Below the pieces are notes generated by a model, which saw only the letters and a list, made by a program, of their open reading frames with translations, ran no database searches and had not been told where the DNA came from. Source: an uncultured Collinsella sp. (GTDB taxonomy: Bacteria; Actinomycetota; Coriobacteriia; Coriobacteriales; Coriobacteriaceae). From it: a stretch of 60,714 bases of DNA. This document shows positions 47,448 through 56,304 of this stretch, in pieces. How positions within the stretch are numbered: the first letter of the stretch is position 1; each line of letters begins with the position of its first letter. The stretch spans positions 1 to 60,714 of the forward strand of contig UQIH01000014.1 of NCBI GenBank assembly GCA_900541145.1, given 5' to 3'. The translations under genes and the position numbers were made by a program.

Positions 47448-48857
47448 TTACTCGCCCAGCAGGCTCTTGGTGATGGAAGCGGCGGCCTTCTTGCCGGCGC
47501 CCATCGCCAGAATGACCGTAGCGGCACCGGTGACGATGTCGCCGCCGGCCCAGATGCGGGGATCGGTGGTCTGGCCAGTCTCCTCGTCGGCGACGATGTA
47601 GCCCCACTTGTTGAGCTCCATCTTGCCGCCGATCTTCTTTGCGAAGGGGTTGGCGTTGGTGCCGATAGCCGAGATCGCGACGTCGCAAGGGATCTCCTCG
47701 ATGGCGCCCTCGATGGGCACCGGGCGACGGCGGCCGGACTCGTCGGGCTCGCCGAGCTCCATCTTCTGGACCTTGACGGCGCACACGGAGCCGTCCTCGC
47801 CAGCGACAAACTCGAGCGGGGAAACGAGCGGCAGAACCTCGACGCCCTCGGCCTTGGCATGGTGCAGCTCAGCGCGACGGCAGGGCATCTCGTCCTCGGT
47901 ACGACGGTAGGCGATGATGGCGTGCTCGGCGCCCAGGCGCTTGGCGGTACGGACGGCGTCCATAGCCACGTTGCCGCCACCAAAGACGACGACGTTCTTG
48001 CCGTGCTTGGTGGGGGTGTCGTACTCGGGGAACTTGTTGGCCTTCATCAGGTTCACGCGGGTGAGGTACTCGTTCGCGAAGAAGACGTTGGGCAGATTCT
48101 CGCCGGGGACGTTGAGGAACTTGGGCAGGCCAGCGCCGGTCGCCACGTAGATGGCGTCGAAGCCCTGCTCGAACAGCTCCTCGGCCGTGGCCATGTTGCC
48201 CACGACGGAGTTGTACTCAAACTTGACGCCCATGTCCTCCAGGCCGTCAATCTCGCGCTTGACGACTGCCTTGGGCAGACGGAACTCGGGGATGCCGTAG
48301 ACCAGCACGCCGCCGCCGGTGAAGAAGGCCTCAAAGACGGTGACGTCAAAGCCGTTGCGGGCGAGCTCGCCGGCGCAGGTGATGCCGGACGGGCCGGAGC
48401 CGACGACGGCGACCTTCTTGCCGTTCTTGGGGGCCATCTTGGGCGTGGAGGCGAGCTCGGGGCGGTCACCCAGGAAGCGCTCGAGCTGGCCGATGGCCAC
48501 AGGCTCGGACTTCTTACCACGGATGCACTTGCCCTCGCACTGGTTCTCCTGCGGGCAGACACGGCCGCAGATAGCGGGAAGCATGGAGTCCTCGCGGATG
48601 GTATCGAGGGCGCCGCCGAAGTCCTTCGCGCGGATCTGCTCGATAAAGCGGGGGATGTTGATGTTGACGGGGCAGCCCTCAACACAGAACGGCTTCTTGC
48701 AGTTGAGGCAGCGCTCGGCCTCGGCCAGCGCCATCTCCTCGGTGAAGCCCTTGTCGACGGGGCGGAAGTCGCAGGCGCGCTCGGCAGCCGGCTCCTCGTT
48801 ATCGGGGGTGCGGGGCGACTTCATATCGGCAACGAAACGACCGTTAACTAGTGGCAT
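47448..48857 (-). CDS. nfnB: NfnB-like subunit (glutamate synthase small-subunit type flavoprotein)
   Basis: A 469-aa iron-sulfur flavoprotein. Two Cys clusters (CLNCKKPFCVEGCPVN and CGRVCPQENQCEGKC) bind 4Fe-4S. FAD (VAVVGSGPSGITCAGELA) and NADP (NVVVFGGGNVAMDAVRTA) Rossmann motifs follow. On its own this would be called gltD or gltA. Next to the FAD/2Fe-2S subunit, and overlapping it by 10 bp, it is best read as the large subunit of NADH-dependent ferredoxin:NADP oxidoreductase (NfnAB), which bifurcates electrons. A sulfide dehydrogenase (SudAB) role is the alternative. Confidence 0.85.
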   Translation of the reverse strand: MPLVNGRFVADMKSPRTPDNEEPAAERACDFRPVDKGFTEEMALAEAERCLNCKKPFCVEGCPVNINIPRFIEQIRAKDFGGALDTIREDSMLPAICGRVCPQENQCEGKCIRGKKSEPVAIGQLERFLGDRPELASTPKMAPKNGKKVAVVGSGPSGITCAGELARNGFDVTVFEAFFTGGGVLVYGIPEFRLPKAVVKREIDGLEDMGVKFEYNSVVGNMATAEELFEQGFDAIYVATGAGLPKFLNVPGENLPNVFFANEYLTRVNLMKANKFPEYDTPTKHGKNVVVFGGGNVAMDAVRTAKRLGAEHAIIAYRRTEDEMPCRRAELHHAKAEGVEVLPLVSPLEFVAGEDGSVCAVKVQKMELGEPDESGRRRPVPIEGAIEEIPCDVAISAIGTNANPFAKKIGGKMELNKWGYIVADEETGQTTDPRIWAGGDIVTGAATVILAMGAGKKAAASITKSLLGE

Positions 48858-49687
48858 GCGCAGCTCTTTTCCTCATAGGCCTTGAGGGACTCGCCCTCTT
48901 CGGAACGGTAAGCGGCCTGGCGGGCACGAAGGTCATCCCAGTCGACCAGGGTGGCATCGAAGTCGGGGCCGTCGACGCAAGCGAACTTGGTCACGCCGCC
49001 CACCTCGACGCGGCAGCAGCCGCACATACCGGTGCCGTCAACCATGATGGGGTTGAGCGACGCGGTGATGGGGGTGTCGTACTTCTGGGCGGTGAGGGTC
49101 GAGAACTTCATCATCGGAACGGGGCCGACGCAGAAGACCTGGCTCACGGCCTTGTCCTGCAGCAGGCGCTCCAGCGGAGCGGTGACAACGCCCTGCTCGC
49201 CGTAGGAACCGTCGTCAGTGGTGATGTGGATGTGGTCCTCGTCGAGGAGCTCGCGGAACTGGTCCTCCATGAGCAGGAGGTCCTTGGTGCGGGCGCCCAT
49301 GATGGCGTGAACTTCGTGACCGGTCTCGACCAGGTGCTTGGCGACCGGGAAGGCAATTGCCAGGCCGACGCCGCCGCCAATGACGGCGCAGGGGCCCTCG
49401 GCCATCTCGGTGGGAACGCCCAGCGGGCCCACGACGTCGCGCAGCGACTCGCCGGCCTCGTAGGTGGACAGCATCTCGGTGGTCTTGCCGATCACCATGA
49501 AGATGAACTCGACCCAGCCCTCGTCACCGTTCCAGCCGGCCAGGGTAAACGGGACGCGCTCGCCCGTCTCGTTGGCGCGAACCATGAGGAACTGTCCAGC
49601 GTGCGCATGCTTGGCGATTGCAGGCGCCTCGATACGGAACTTGAACACCTTCTCCGAGAACTGCGTCTTCTCCAGGATCTTATACAT
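48848..49687 (-). CDS. nfnA: NfnA-like subunit (FAD/NAD-binding, 2Fe-2S)
   Basis: A 279-aa protein of the ferredoxin-NADP reductase/PyrK type. It has the FAD motif RVPFTLAGW, the NAD motif GPCAVIGGGVGLAIAFPVA and a Cys cluster GTGMCGCCRVEVGG...FACVDGPDF for 2Fe-2S. The final SCACH is also Cys-rich. AGAGAGGGG precedes the ATG. It is the first gene of the nfnA-nfnB pair and needs nfnB for the predicted function. Confidence 0.87.
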   Translation of the reverse strand: MYKILEKTQFSEKVFKFRIEAPAIAKHAHAGQFLMVRANETGERVPFTLAGWNGDEGWVEFIFMVIGKTTEMLSTYEAGESLRDVVGPLGVPTEMAEGPCAVIGGGVGLAIAFPVAKHLVETGHEVHAIMGARTKDLLLMEDQFRELLDEDHIHITTDDGSYGEQGVVTAPLERLLQDKAVSQVFCVGPVPMMKFSTLTAQKYDTPITASLNPIMVDGTGMCGCCRVEVGGVTKFACVDGPDFDATLVDWDDLRARQAAYRSEEGESLKAYEEKSCACH

Positions 49688-50061
49688 AGAACCCCTCTCT
49701 TGTTAGGGCCACCGAACCGTGCCTCCACGGAAATGGACGGTAGCCCGAATAAAACCGTACGCGCACAGGCGTTGTGCAGACATACGGTGCAAATTATACC
49801 CTCATGGACATGTCACTTACGTGTGTCTTCGGCGGTTGGGAGCAGGGTTTATCCACTTTGGCCTACCAAAGGGGGAGAGGTTTATTTTGGTCGGTTTTAT
49901 CAGGTAAAACGGCAAATGGGGCCGGCCTCGCACATCGGTGAGACCGGCCCCCATTGGAGCGCTGCATATGTATGGCGGCACAGGGTTTATTGCGGTGCGG
50001 CCGCTGCGGTGTTTCCGCATACAGAACCTGCCAAAATAAACCTGTCCCTAAATAGTAGGTT
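49688..50061. other. Intergenic region with inverted GGTTTATTTTGG repeats
   Basis: A stretch of 374 bp without a gene. A TATAAT on the minus strand at 49793-49798 may serve nfnA. AGGTTTATTTTGG at 49878-49890 is inverted at 50031-50043; a third copy is at 37212-37224. Between them, AATGGGGCCGG pairs with CCGGCCCCCATT (49915-49955). Confidence 0.6.
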
Positions 50062-50691
50062 CTAGTGCTTGCCGTTGGCGGAAGCGGCGCCGTTTACGTG
50101 ATCGCGGGCGTAGATTACGCCGTGGACGATGGCCAGACCGGCGGCATCTGCGGCGCGGGCGCAGGTGTCCTGGAAATCTTCGGCCTCGCGGGCGCGCAGC
50201 TGCTTAAGAACGTAGTCGGCGACGGCCATCTTGCCGGGAGGGTTGCCGATGCCGGTGCGGATGCGGCTGAAGTCGCGGCTGCCCATCTTGTCGATGATGG
50301 AACGCAGGCCGTTGTGACCGGCATGGCCGCCGCCCACCTTAACACGCACGTCGCCGGCGGGAATATCGAGCTCGTCGTGGATTACGAGCAGCTCCTCGGC
50401 CTTGATCTTGTACTCGCGACAGAGCTTGGAGATGGGGCCGCCCGAGGTATTCATGTACGACTGCGGCTTGACCAGCACAATCTGGCGCTTGCCACCCTCT
50501 TCCTCAGCATCGTTGATATTGATGAGCGCGACCTCGGCGCCTGCTTGGTTTTTCCAGTACGTGACGCCGGCCTGACGGGCCAGCTCGTCGATCGCTTTGA
50601 AGCCAGCGTTGTGGCGGGTCTCGGCATATTCCTCGCCAGGGTTGCCAAGCCCGGCAACCATGCGAATCTTAAGCGGCTGTGCAGCTGCCAT
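50062..50691 (-). CDS. pth: Peptidyl-tRNA hydrolase
   Basis: A 209-aa bacterial Pth that releases peptides from stalled peptidyl-tRNA. It has MVAGLGNPGEEYAETRHNAGF with the catalytic His, KPQSYMNTSG, IHDELDIPAGDVRVKVGGGHAGHNGLRSI. The start at 50691 is chosen because AAAGGA is six bases upstream; the ATG at 50697 overlaps that site. Confidence 0.96.
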   Translation of the reverse strand: MAAAQPLKIRMVAGLGNPGEEYAETRHNAGFKAIDELARQAGVTYWKNQAGAEVALININDAEEEGGKRQIVLVKPQSYMNTSGGPISKLCREYKIKAEELLVIHDELDIPAGDVRVKVGGGHAGHNGLRSIIDKMGSRDFSRIRTGIGNPPGKMAVADYVLKQLRAREAEDFQDTCARAADAAGLAIVHGVIYARDHVNGAASANGKH

Positions 50692-50805
50692 GTTCATCCT
50701 TTCGTTGATTTGTCGCCTGCTATGGTGAGCGACCCTGTTGCCGCTGTCAAATGGAGGGCAATTGAGGTTGTTTGGGGGCGTTTGGACGGCCGTCAAAATC
50801 CGAGG

Positions 50806-51009
50806 TGGACAGTTAGTTCAGATACGTATAAGTTCTGAGGACTCGAATTGCTCAATTCAATGCCGATACGTTGTTTTGGAGCTTTAGTTAGTCCATATGA
50901 CGCTGTTTTGAAGTCTACCCTGCCTTCAAATCGGGCGAATGGTATAGAGATAACTGCAAAACAGCCTAATTCAATGTGTCCATTTATACGTATTTGAACT
51001 AACTGTCCA
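50806..51009. mobile_element. 204-bp terminal-inverted-repeat element, copy 2
   Basis: The ends are TGGACAGTTAGTTCAG... and the inverted complement with one mismatch in 24. The length is exactly that of copy 1 while the interior is different. Its end is 33 bp from the stop of the nuclease-like gene. Read on the minus strand it stays open through its whole length in one frame. Confidence 0.82.
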
Positions 51010-51042
51010 GCCCTGTTCGACGGTGCACGGGTGATTCGCCGT

Positions 51043-52170
51043 TTAGACCGGCGCGAGGCCGGTTCCGGCCCGCAGAGCGTTGAGCCAAGCGGCCTGACGC
51101 TTGCGATAGCCCTTGATACGGTACCGGAATCGGACTCCTGCGAGTCGATGCATCGTTTGGGCGAAGGCTTCGAGTGCAACAAGGTCTTTCATTTGGTCGC
51201 GATTGATAACCAGGACGTGGATGCCCATGGCCTTGAGGCCATTATTTCGATTGCCATCGTGGATGCGAGCGTTTTGAAGCTCATGCCCAATTCCGTTGTA
51301 TTCGTTGTCGACTCCGGCTGCCGGGCAATATAGGTCGCAGATGGCATGGGGGATGCCCGAGGACATGTTGACCGCAAGAGTATCGAAGTCGATTCGATGG
51401 TTGAGTAGCAGGCCTCCCATGGGCAGGCTGCAACATCCGAATCCGCCAAAGCGCATGGGCGCTCCGAGAACGGCAAACATTAGGGATTCGGCTGGGGATG
51501 CGGATCCAGCCCGGGCGAGTTTGACTGCCGTGCGAAACGAGGCGTATGAGCTACTTTTGGCGAACCGTGCGACCGCCTCGAGCTCTTCGATGGTCGTGGC
51601 GGGCTCGCATTTGTAGTGCGCCTGTTCATAGCGGGTTTCGTTCTGTTGTTCGGCCGCTGACTGGTTGCCCAGGCAATCAAGATCGCCCGTCGCTTCGTAG
51701 CCATCGCCCTTGGGCCAGATGTCGTCATGGGCAATGGGGTATGTTGCCCCGGGAGGAAGGGAGTAAGTTCCGACCAGTTCCATGAGAAGCATCAAGGTTT
51801 TGGCGACTGATTCATTTTTAGAACAAAGCATGGCTGTCATGGCAGGAGACGTTGCGTAGATGTCGGCCTCGACGTGCATAATTGCACCTTCAGGAAGCGG
51901 AGCGGAGAGAATATGCTGAAGAAGTCGCTTGTCGGGGCGTCGGTTGCCTTCGTTTGAAACGAGAAGATCGAGCAGCTCGGAATCATCTTCATTCCAGGCG
52001 TCGAGTATCGAAAGTGCGCCAAAGTCTATCGCGTCATTATTGGGAATGCAGCTAGCCAAGGCCTGTGCTTGCTGTTCACTATCAATGGAGCTCCAGGGTA
52101 GGGCAGAGTACGCCCGTCGTGCGCGACGAATTGCGCGGAGGGCGGAGAAATGTGAAATCACGGTCGTCAT
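51043..52170 (-). CDS. Nuclease-like protein, paralog of the 6140-7147 product
   Basis: A 375-aa protein. ISHFSALRAIRRARR (5-19) and the block around YATSPAMT and MELVGTYSL (105-137) form an AbiEi-like N-terminal half. SASPAES at 223-229 opens a DUF559/Vsr-like domain with D279, E290-Y-N292, G293, H296, D305-x-x-R308 and Q326. The spacing of E-Y-x-G-x-x-H and H-to-D is identical to that of the paralog, but the Lys of ExK is replaced by Asn, so catalysis may be lost or altered. No ribosome site precedes the ATG; TACGTT six bases upstream could be a -10 of a leaderless mRNA. It is bracketed by two 204-bp elements. Function unknown. Confidence 0.65.
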   Translation of the reverse strand: MTTVISHFSALRAIRRARRAYSALPWSSIDSEQQAQALASCIPNNDAIDFGALSILDAWNEDDSELLDLLVSNEGNRRPDKRLLQHILSAPLPEGAIMHVEADIYATSPAMTAMLCSKNESVAKTLMLLMELVGTYSLPPGATYPIAHDDIWPKGDGYEATGDLDCLGNQSAAEQQNETRYEQAHYKCEPATTIEELEAVARFAKSSSYASFRTAVKLARAGSASPAESLMFAVLGAPMRFGGFGCCSLPMGGLLLNHRIDFDTLAVNMSSGIPHAICDLYCPAAGVDNEYNGIGHELQNARIHDGNRNNGLKAMGIHVLVINRDQMKDLVALEAFAQTMHRLAGVRFRYRIKGYRKRQAAWLNALRAGTGLAPV

Positions 52171-52333
52171 AGCTATAACGTACTAAGTTGGCGGCAGAAT
52201 GCGACCGCCATACCGTTCTTTTCGCTCAGCGGGGTGCTGGGCGCCATGAACGGCCGGGTGTTAGGAAATCGGTGGAATCGGTTGAGGGGATTGCAGGAAA
52301 TTGAGCTCTGCCGAGAAGGTTGACGATGGCTAC

Positions 52334-52536
52334 TGGACAGTTAGTTCAGATACGTATAAGGCGGCGGGCGTTCGAGGTGTTTCTAAGGGCCTTCGAGGGC
52401 GATTTGAAGATAATATATGCGGCGGTTGTACTCGAAAACGATGAGCTTCGGGCGGCATGGCATCCGCCGGGGAGCTCAGAAGGCTCCGAACGGACCTTTG
52501 GAGCTTTAAAAAATACGTATCTGAACTAACTATCCA
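52334..52536. mobile_element. 203-bp terminal-inverted-repeat element, copy 3
   Basis: The left end is identical to that of copies 1 and 2; the right end has one mismatch. The interior is GC-richer and mostly unlike the others. CGATTTGAAG occurs in it and on the minus strand of copy 2. A 69-codon open frame (52320-52529) has no known match. Confidence 0.82.
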
Positions 52537-52557
52537 GGGCGGATTGGCGAGGAATAG

Positions 52558-52592
52558 AAAAAGGGTCGGAAGCGAGCTTCCGACCCTTTAAA
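52558..52592 (-). terminator. Terminator of prs
   Basis: On the minus strand AAAGGGTCGGAAG pairs with CTTCCGACCCTTT and is followed by T. It lies 22 bp from copy 3 of the inverted-repeat element. Confidence 0.85.
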
Positions 52593-52622
52593 AACATCAA
52601 AGATGATGCGATACGCGTTGGA

Positions 52623-53609
52623 CTACAGCGCGAAGTCGCCGCCGACGAGCGTGGAGACGGGCTCCTCGTGGTAAACGGCGGAGATGGCCTGAGCGAACTC
52701 CTCGGCGACCGAGATGGTCTTGATCTTGCCGCCGACCTCGACGGGGATGGCGTCGGTGACGACGCACTCGACGATGGGGGCGTCGTTCAGGCGCTCGATG
52801 GCCGGACCGGAGAAGATGCCGTGGGTGGCGCAGACGTAGATGTCGCCGGCGCCCATAGCCTTGAGCTCCTTGACGTTGGCGCACAGGGTGCCAGCGGTGT
52901 CGATCATGTCGTCGTTGATGATGCAGGTCTTGCCCTTGATGTCACCGATGATGCCCATGACCTCGGCGGCGTTGTGGCGCGGACGGCCCTTGTGGGCGAT
53001 GGCCAGGTCGCAGCCGAGCATGTCGGACAGCTTCTTGGCGGCCTTGGCACGACCCACGTCGGGGGAGACGACAACCAGGTTGTCGGTGTCGAAGTGCATG
53101 TCGTTGTAGTACTGGCCAAACAGCGGCAGCGCGGACAGGTGGTTAACCGGGATATCAAAGAAGCCCTGGATCTGACCCTGGTGCAGGTCGAGGGTGATGA
53201 TGCGGTTGACGCCGGCGCGCTCGAGCAGGTTGGCGACGAGGCGGGCGGTGATGGGCTCGCGCGGGCCGGCCTTGCGGTCCTGGCGGGCATAGCCGTAGTG
53301 GGTGATAACGGCGGTGATGGAGCGGGCGGATGCGCGCTTGGCAGCGTCGGTGGCGATGAGCAGCTCCATGAGCATATCGTTGACGTTGCCGCCGGCCACG
53401 GACTGAATCAGGAAGACGTCGGCGCCGCGGACGGTCTCGTCGTAGCGGGCGTAAATCTCACCATTGGCGAACTGCTTTAGCGTAAGGCCCGAAAGCTCGA
53501 CCCCAAGGTACTCAGCGATCTTCTGAGCGAGGGGACGGTTGGAGGAACCGGAATACACGCGGATGGACTTGCGCATATTCTCCGACTTCTCGGGATCATT
53601 AATCGGCAT
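52623..53609 (-). CDS. prs: Ribose-phosphate pyrophosphokinase
   Basis: A 328-aa PRPP synthase. It has RVYSGSSNRPLAQKIAEYLG, FANGEIYARYDE, the catalytic region VVSPDVGRAKAAKKL, and the PRPP loop DDMIDTAGT. It makes PRPP for purF and the other nucleotide pathways seen here. GAGAAGGG precedes the ATG. It lies downstream of glmU on the same strand, a common bacterial order, but a terminator separates the two. Confidence 0.97.
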   Translation of the reverse strand: MPINDPEKSENMRKSIRVYSGSSNRPLAQKIAEYLGVELSGLTLKQFANGEIYARYDETVRGADVFLIQSVAGGNVNDMLMELLIATDAAKRASARSITAVITHYGYARQDRKAGPREPITARLVANLLERAGVNRIITLDLHQGQIQGFFDIPVNHLSALPLFGQYYNDMHFDTDNLVVVSPDVGRAKAAKKLSDMLGCDLAIAHKGRPRHNAAEVMGIIGDIKGKTCIINDDMIDTAGTLCANVKELKAMGAGDIYVCATHGIFSGPAIERLNDAPIVECVVTDAIPVEVGGKIKTISVAEEFAQAISAVYHEEPVSTLVGGDFAL

Positions 53610-53753
53610 TACCCTTCTCCTTTATACATCGAATGCCATATAGATGCCTTTTTGCATTGTAACCGCGCGGCGGGGTTTATCGAGTCTTGATAACGTCTTT
53701 ACCGTCAACGGACACGAACCGACCACTCATCCGGTTGCGCAGGTCACGATAGA

Positions 53754-53788
53754 AAAAGGAGCCGCCCCCCATGGGAACAGCTCCTTTT
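53754..53788 (-). terminator. Terminator of glmU
   Basis: AAAAGGAGC pairs with GCTCCTTTT around a 17-nt loop; on the minus strand a T run follows. It lies 15 bp after the glmU stop. Confidence 0.75.
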
Positions 53789-53803
53789 GTGCTTGATAAA
53801 ACG

Positions 53804-55216
53804 TTATGCCTCGTCGTCCTCGTGCAGGCGGCGGCGATAATCGGCGGCCCAGCCCTCGATATTTACCTGACGGGCGCGGCCCAGGCCGAGTGCGTCTGAC
53901 GGGACCGGCTCGGTGATGACGGAGCCGGCGGCCACGAGCGCGCCGTCGCCAATCTGGGCGGGCGCGACCATCATGGTGTCGGAACCGATGAAGGCATCCT
54001 TGCCGATGACGGTCTTGTGCTTGTGCACGCCGTCATAGTTGCAGGTGATGGAGCCCGCGCCCACGTTGACGCCGGAGCCCATGGTGGTGTCGCCGATGTA
54101 GGACAGGTGTGGCACCTTGGAGCCCTCGCCGATCGTAGACTTCTTGATCTCCACGTGCGTGCCGGCCTTGGAGCCGTCGAGCATGTGGGTGCCCGGGCGC
54201 AGGTAGGCGCGCGGGCCGCAGTCGACGCCGTTCTCGATGACGGCCTCGATGGCGATGGTCTCATCGATGGTGCAGCCACTGCCGACGGTGGTGTCGGTGA
54301 GACGGCTGTTGGGACCGAGCTGGCACTCCTCGCCCACGGTGACGTGGCCGATCAGATGCGTCTGCGGCCACACGACGGTGTCGCGGCCGATAACGGCGTC
54401 GGGGCCGATCCAGGCCTGCGTGGGGTCGATGAACGTGACGCCCTCGGCCATCCAGTGCTCGTTGATGCGGTCGCGCGCGATGGCGGTGAGCTGCGCGAGC
54501 TGAATGCGGCTGTTGACGCCCAGGCCGTCGCGGTAGTCATCGCAGTGGAAGATGGAGACCGCCTGGCCGTGACCCTTGAGGATTTCGAGCATGTCGGGCA
54601 GGTAGTACTCGGACTGCGCGTTGTCGTTGCCGATCTCGTTAATGTGGGCGGCGAGCTGCGCGCCGTCAAAGGCGTAGCAGCCGGCGTTGCACTCGAGCAG
54701 CGTGGCGGCCTGCTCGGGCGTGCAGTCCTTCTGCTCGATGATACGCTCGATCTGACCATCGGCGCCCAGCTTGATGCGGCCGTAGCCGAAGGGGTCGGGC
54801 GGGGTCATGGTCATGACGGTGCAGGCGAGCTCGCCGGTGGCGACGGTTTGCGCGAACTTGGCGACGGTGTCGGCGGTGATGAGCGGCAGGTCGCCGTTGA
54901 GCACGACGACGGGGCCTTGCGTGATGCCGCAGGCCTCGAGCGCGACCTTCACGGCGTGACCGGTGCCCAGGCGCTCGGTCTGCTCGACGCACTCGACCTT
55001 GGTGGCGCTGCTGGCGTAGGCGCCGTCGATGAGGGCGCGCATCTCGTCGGCGTGGCTGCCGATGACGACCACGACGCGGCTGCAGCCGGCCTTGATGGTG
55101 GCGTCGACGATCCACTGGACCATGGGCTTGCCCAGGATCTTGTGCGAAACCTTGCAGTGGTTCGACTTCATGCGGGTGCCCTCGCCGGCGGCGAGGATAA
55201 TTGCGGTTGCGTCCAT
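53804..55216 (-). CDS. glmU: Bifunctional GlmU (GlcN-1-P acetyltransferase / UDP-GlcNAc pyrophosphorylase)
   Basis: A 470-aa enzyme making UDP-GlcNAc for peptidoglycan. The N-terminal uridyltransferase has LAAGEGTRMKS, ERLGTGHAV and VVLNGDLPLI. The C-terminal left-handed beta-helix has many hexapeptides and YDGVHKHKTVIGKDAFIGSD. AGGAG lies before the ATG at 55216; the longer frame is out of the family's range. Confidence 0.96.
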   Translation of the reverse strand: MDATAIILAAGEGTRMKSNHCKVSHKILGKPMVQWIVDATIKAGCSRVVVVIGSHADEMRALIDGAYASSATKVECVEQTERLGTGHAVKVALEACGITQGPVVVLNGDLPLITADTVAKFAQTVATGELACTVMTMTPPDPFGYGRIKLGADGQIERIIEQKDCTPEQAATLLECNAGCYAFDGAQLAAHINEIGNDNAQSEYYLPDMLEILKGHGQAVSIFHCDDYRDGLGVNSRIQLAQLTAIARDRINEHWMAEGVTFIDPTQAWIGPDAVIGRDTVVWPQTHLIGHVTVGEECQLGPNSRLTDTTVGSGCTIDETIAIEAVIENGVDCGPRAYLRPGTHMLDGSKAGTHVEIKKSTIGEGSKVPHLSYIGDTTMGSGVNVGAGSITCNYDGVHKHKTVIGKDAFIGSDTMMVAPAQIGDGALVAAGSVITEPVPSDALGLGRARQVNIEGWAADYRRRLHEDDEA

Positions 55217-55410
55217 GTGATCTCCTGTTACGTTATAGAGACGTGTGTTTGGAAACGATACACGGCGCAATATGATACCGCAGGCATATGATGAGCGCGT
55301 AACGATTGGTTTGCGGCGGTTGAGGCTTGCGCCGCCGGCGTGGCGTTTGCGCTGCTTGCGTGCGGCATTGGCGGTGCTGCGGAGCTGTCGCTTGAGCGAG
55401 GGGACGGGGG

Positions 55411-56304
55411 GTGCCCGTGGACAACATACAAGAGGAGTTTGGCGGCGAGCCCGTCGCGGCATTCTCGATGTCGCATCCGGCTGTGCCGGCCCTCTACATG
55501 GTGCTGACGCTGGGGCTCACCATGTTCTCGATGCAGCCGGTGCTGATTGCGCTGTCACTTGCGGGCGGGCTGGCGTACGGGCTTGCGACGCGTGGGGCTG
55601 CCCGCACGCTGGGCGCACTCCGCTGGCAGCTGCCGGTGATTTTGATTATCGCGCTGGTCAATCCGCTGTTTAGCGCCTCGGGCTCGACGGAGCTGTTCCG
55701 TATTGGCATGCGCGCGGTGTATCTGGAAAGCATGGTATACGGCCTGTGCATGGGCGGGCTGTTTGTGGCGAGCGTGCTGTGGTTTGAGGCCGCGGCGTCG
55801 ATGCTCGAATACGACAAGGTGCTCGCACTGTTAGGCAACGCCGCGCCGGTGATCGCGCTTATGATCTCGATGTGCATGCGGCTTATCCCACAGTTTTTGC
55901 GCCGCGGCCGCACGGTGCTGGCGGTGCAGGACGCGATTGATGTACCGGGGCGTGCGCCGGCCGACCCCGTACGCTCGCGCTTGCGGGCATCGAGTGTGTT
56001 GATGGGCTGGGGCATGGAAGATTCGCTGGAGCGCGCGGACGCGATGCGCTCGCGCGGGTGGGGTGCCGCGACGCGTCGTACGACGTATGCGCGGTATCGG
56101 CTGGGGCGCAGTGACGTTGCCGCGCTGGCCGGGCTCGTACTGTTTGGCGCTGCCGCGGTGGCGGTGGCGTGGACCGCGACGACGCAGTATTCGTTTTATC
56201 CGCAGCTCTCGGTGCCGGCGCCGTGGCCAGGCTATGTCGTGTACGCCGCCTGGATGGTGTTGCCTTGCGCGTTGCACGCGATTGATGAGAAGAGGTTTGG
56301 CTGA
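55411..56304 (+). CDS. ECF transporter membrane coupling protein EcfT
   Basis: A 297-aa membrane protein with about five to seven helices. The MCMRLIPQFLRRGRTVLAVQDA and EDSLERADAMRSRGWG stretches correspond to the cytoplasmic coupling helices with Ala-Arg-Gly motifs of EcfT. It joins the two ATPase modules to the S component. The start may be the GTG at 55411 or that at 55417; GAGGGG lies upstream. Its stop overlaps the ATPase start (TGATG). Confidence 0.88.
   Translation: MPVDNIQEEFGGEPVAAFSMSHPAVPALYMVLTLGLTMFSMQPVLIALSLAGGLAYGLATRGAARTLGALRWQLPVILIIALVNPLFSASGSTELFRIGMRAVYLESMVYGLCMGGLFVASVLWFEAAASMLEYDKVLALLGNAAPVIALMISMCMRLIPQFLRRGRTVLAVQDAIDVPGRAPADPVRSRLRASSVLMGWGMEDSLERADAMRSRGWGAATRRTTYARYRLGRSDVAALAGLVLFGAAAVAVAWTATTQYSFYPQLSVPAPWPGYVVYAAWMVLPCALHAIDEKRFG

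Noticed and set aside
49793..49798. Full sigma-70 promoter for nfnA
   Set aside because: The TATAAT is good, but no -35 is found at 15-19 bp, so only a -10 is mentioned.
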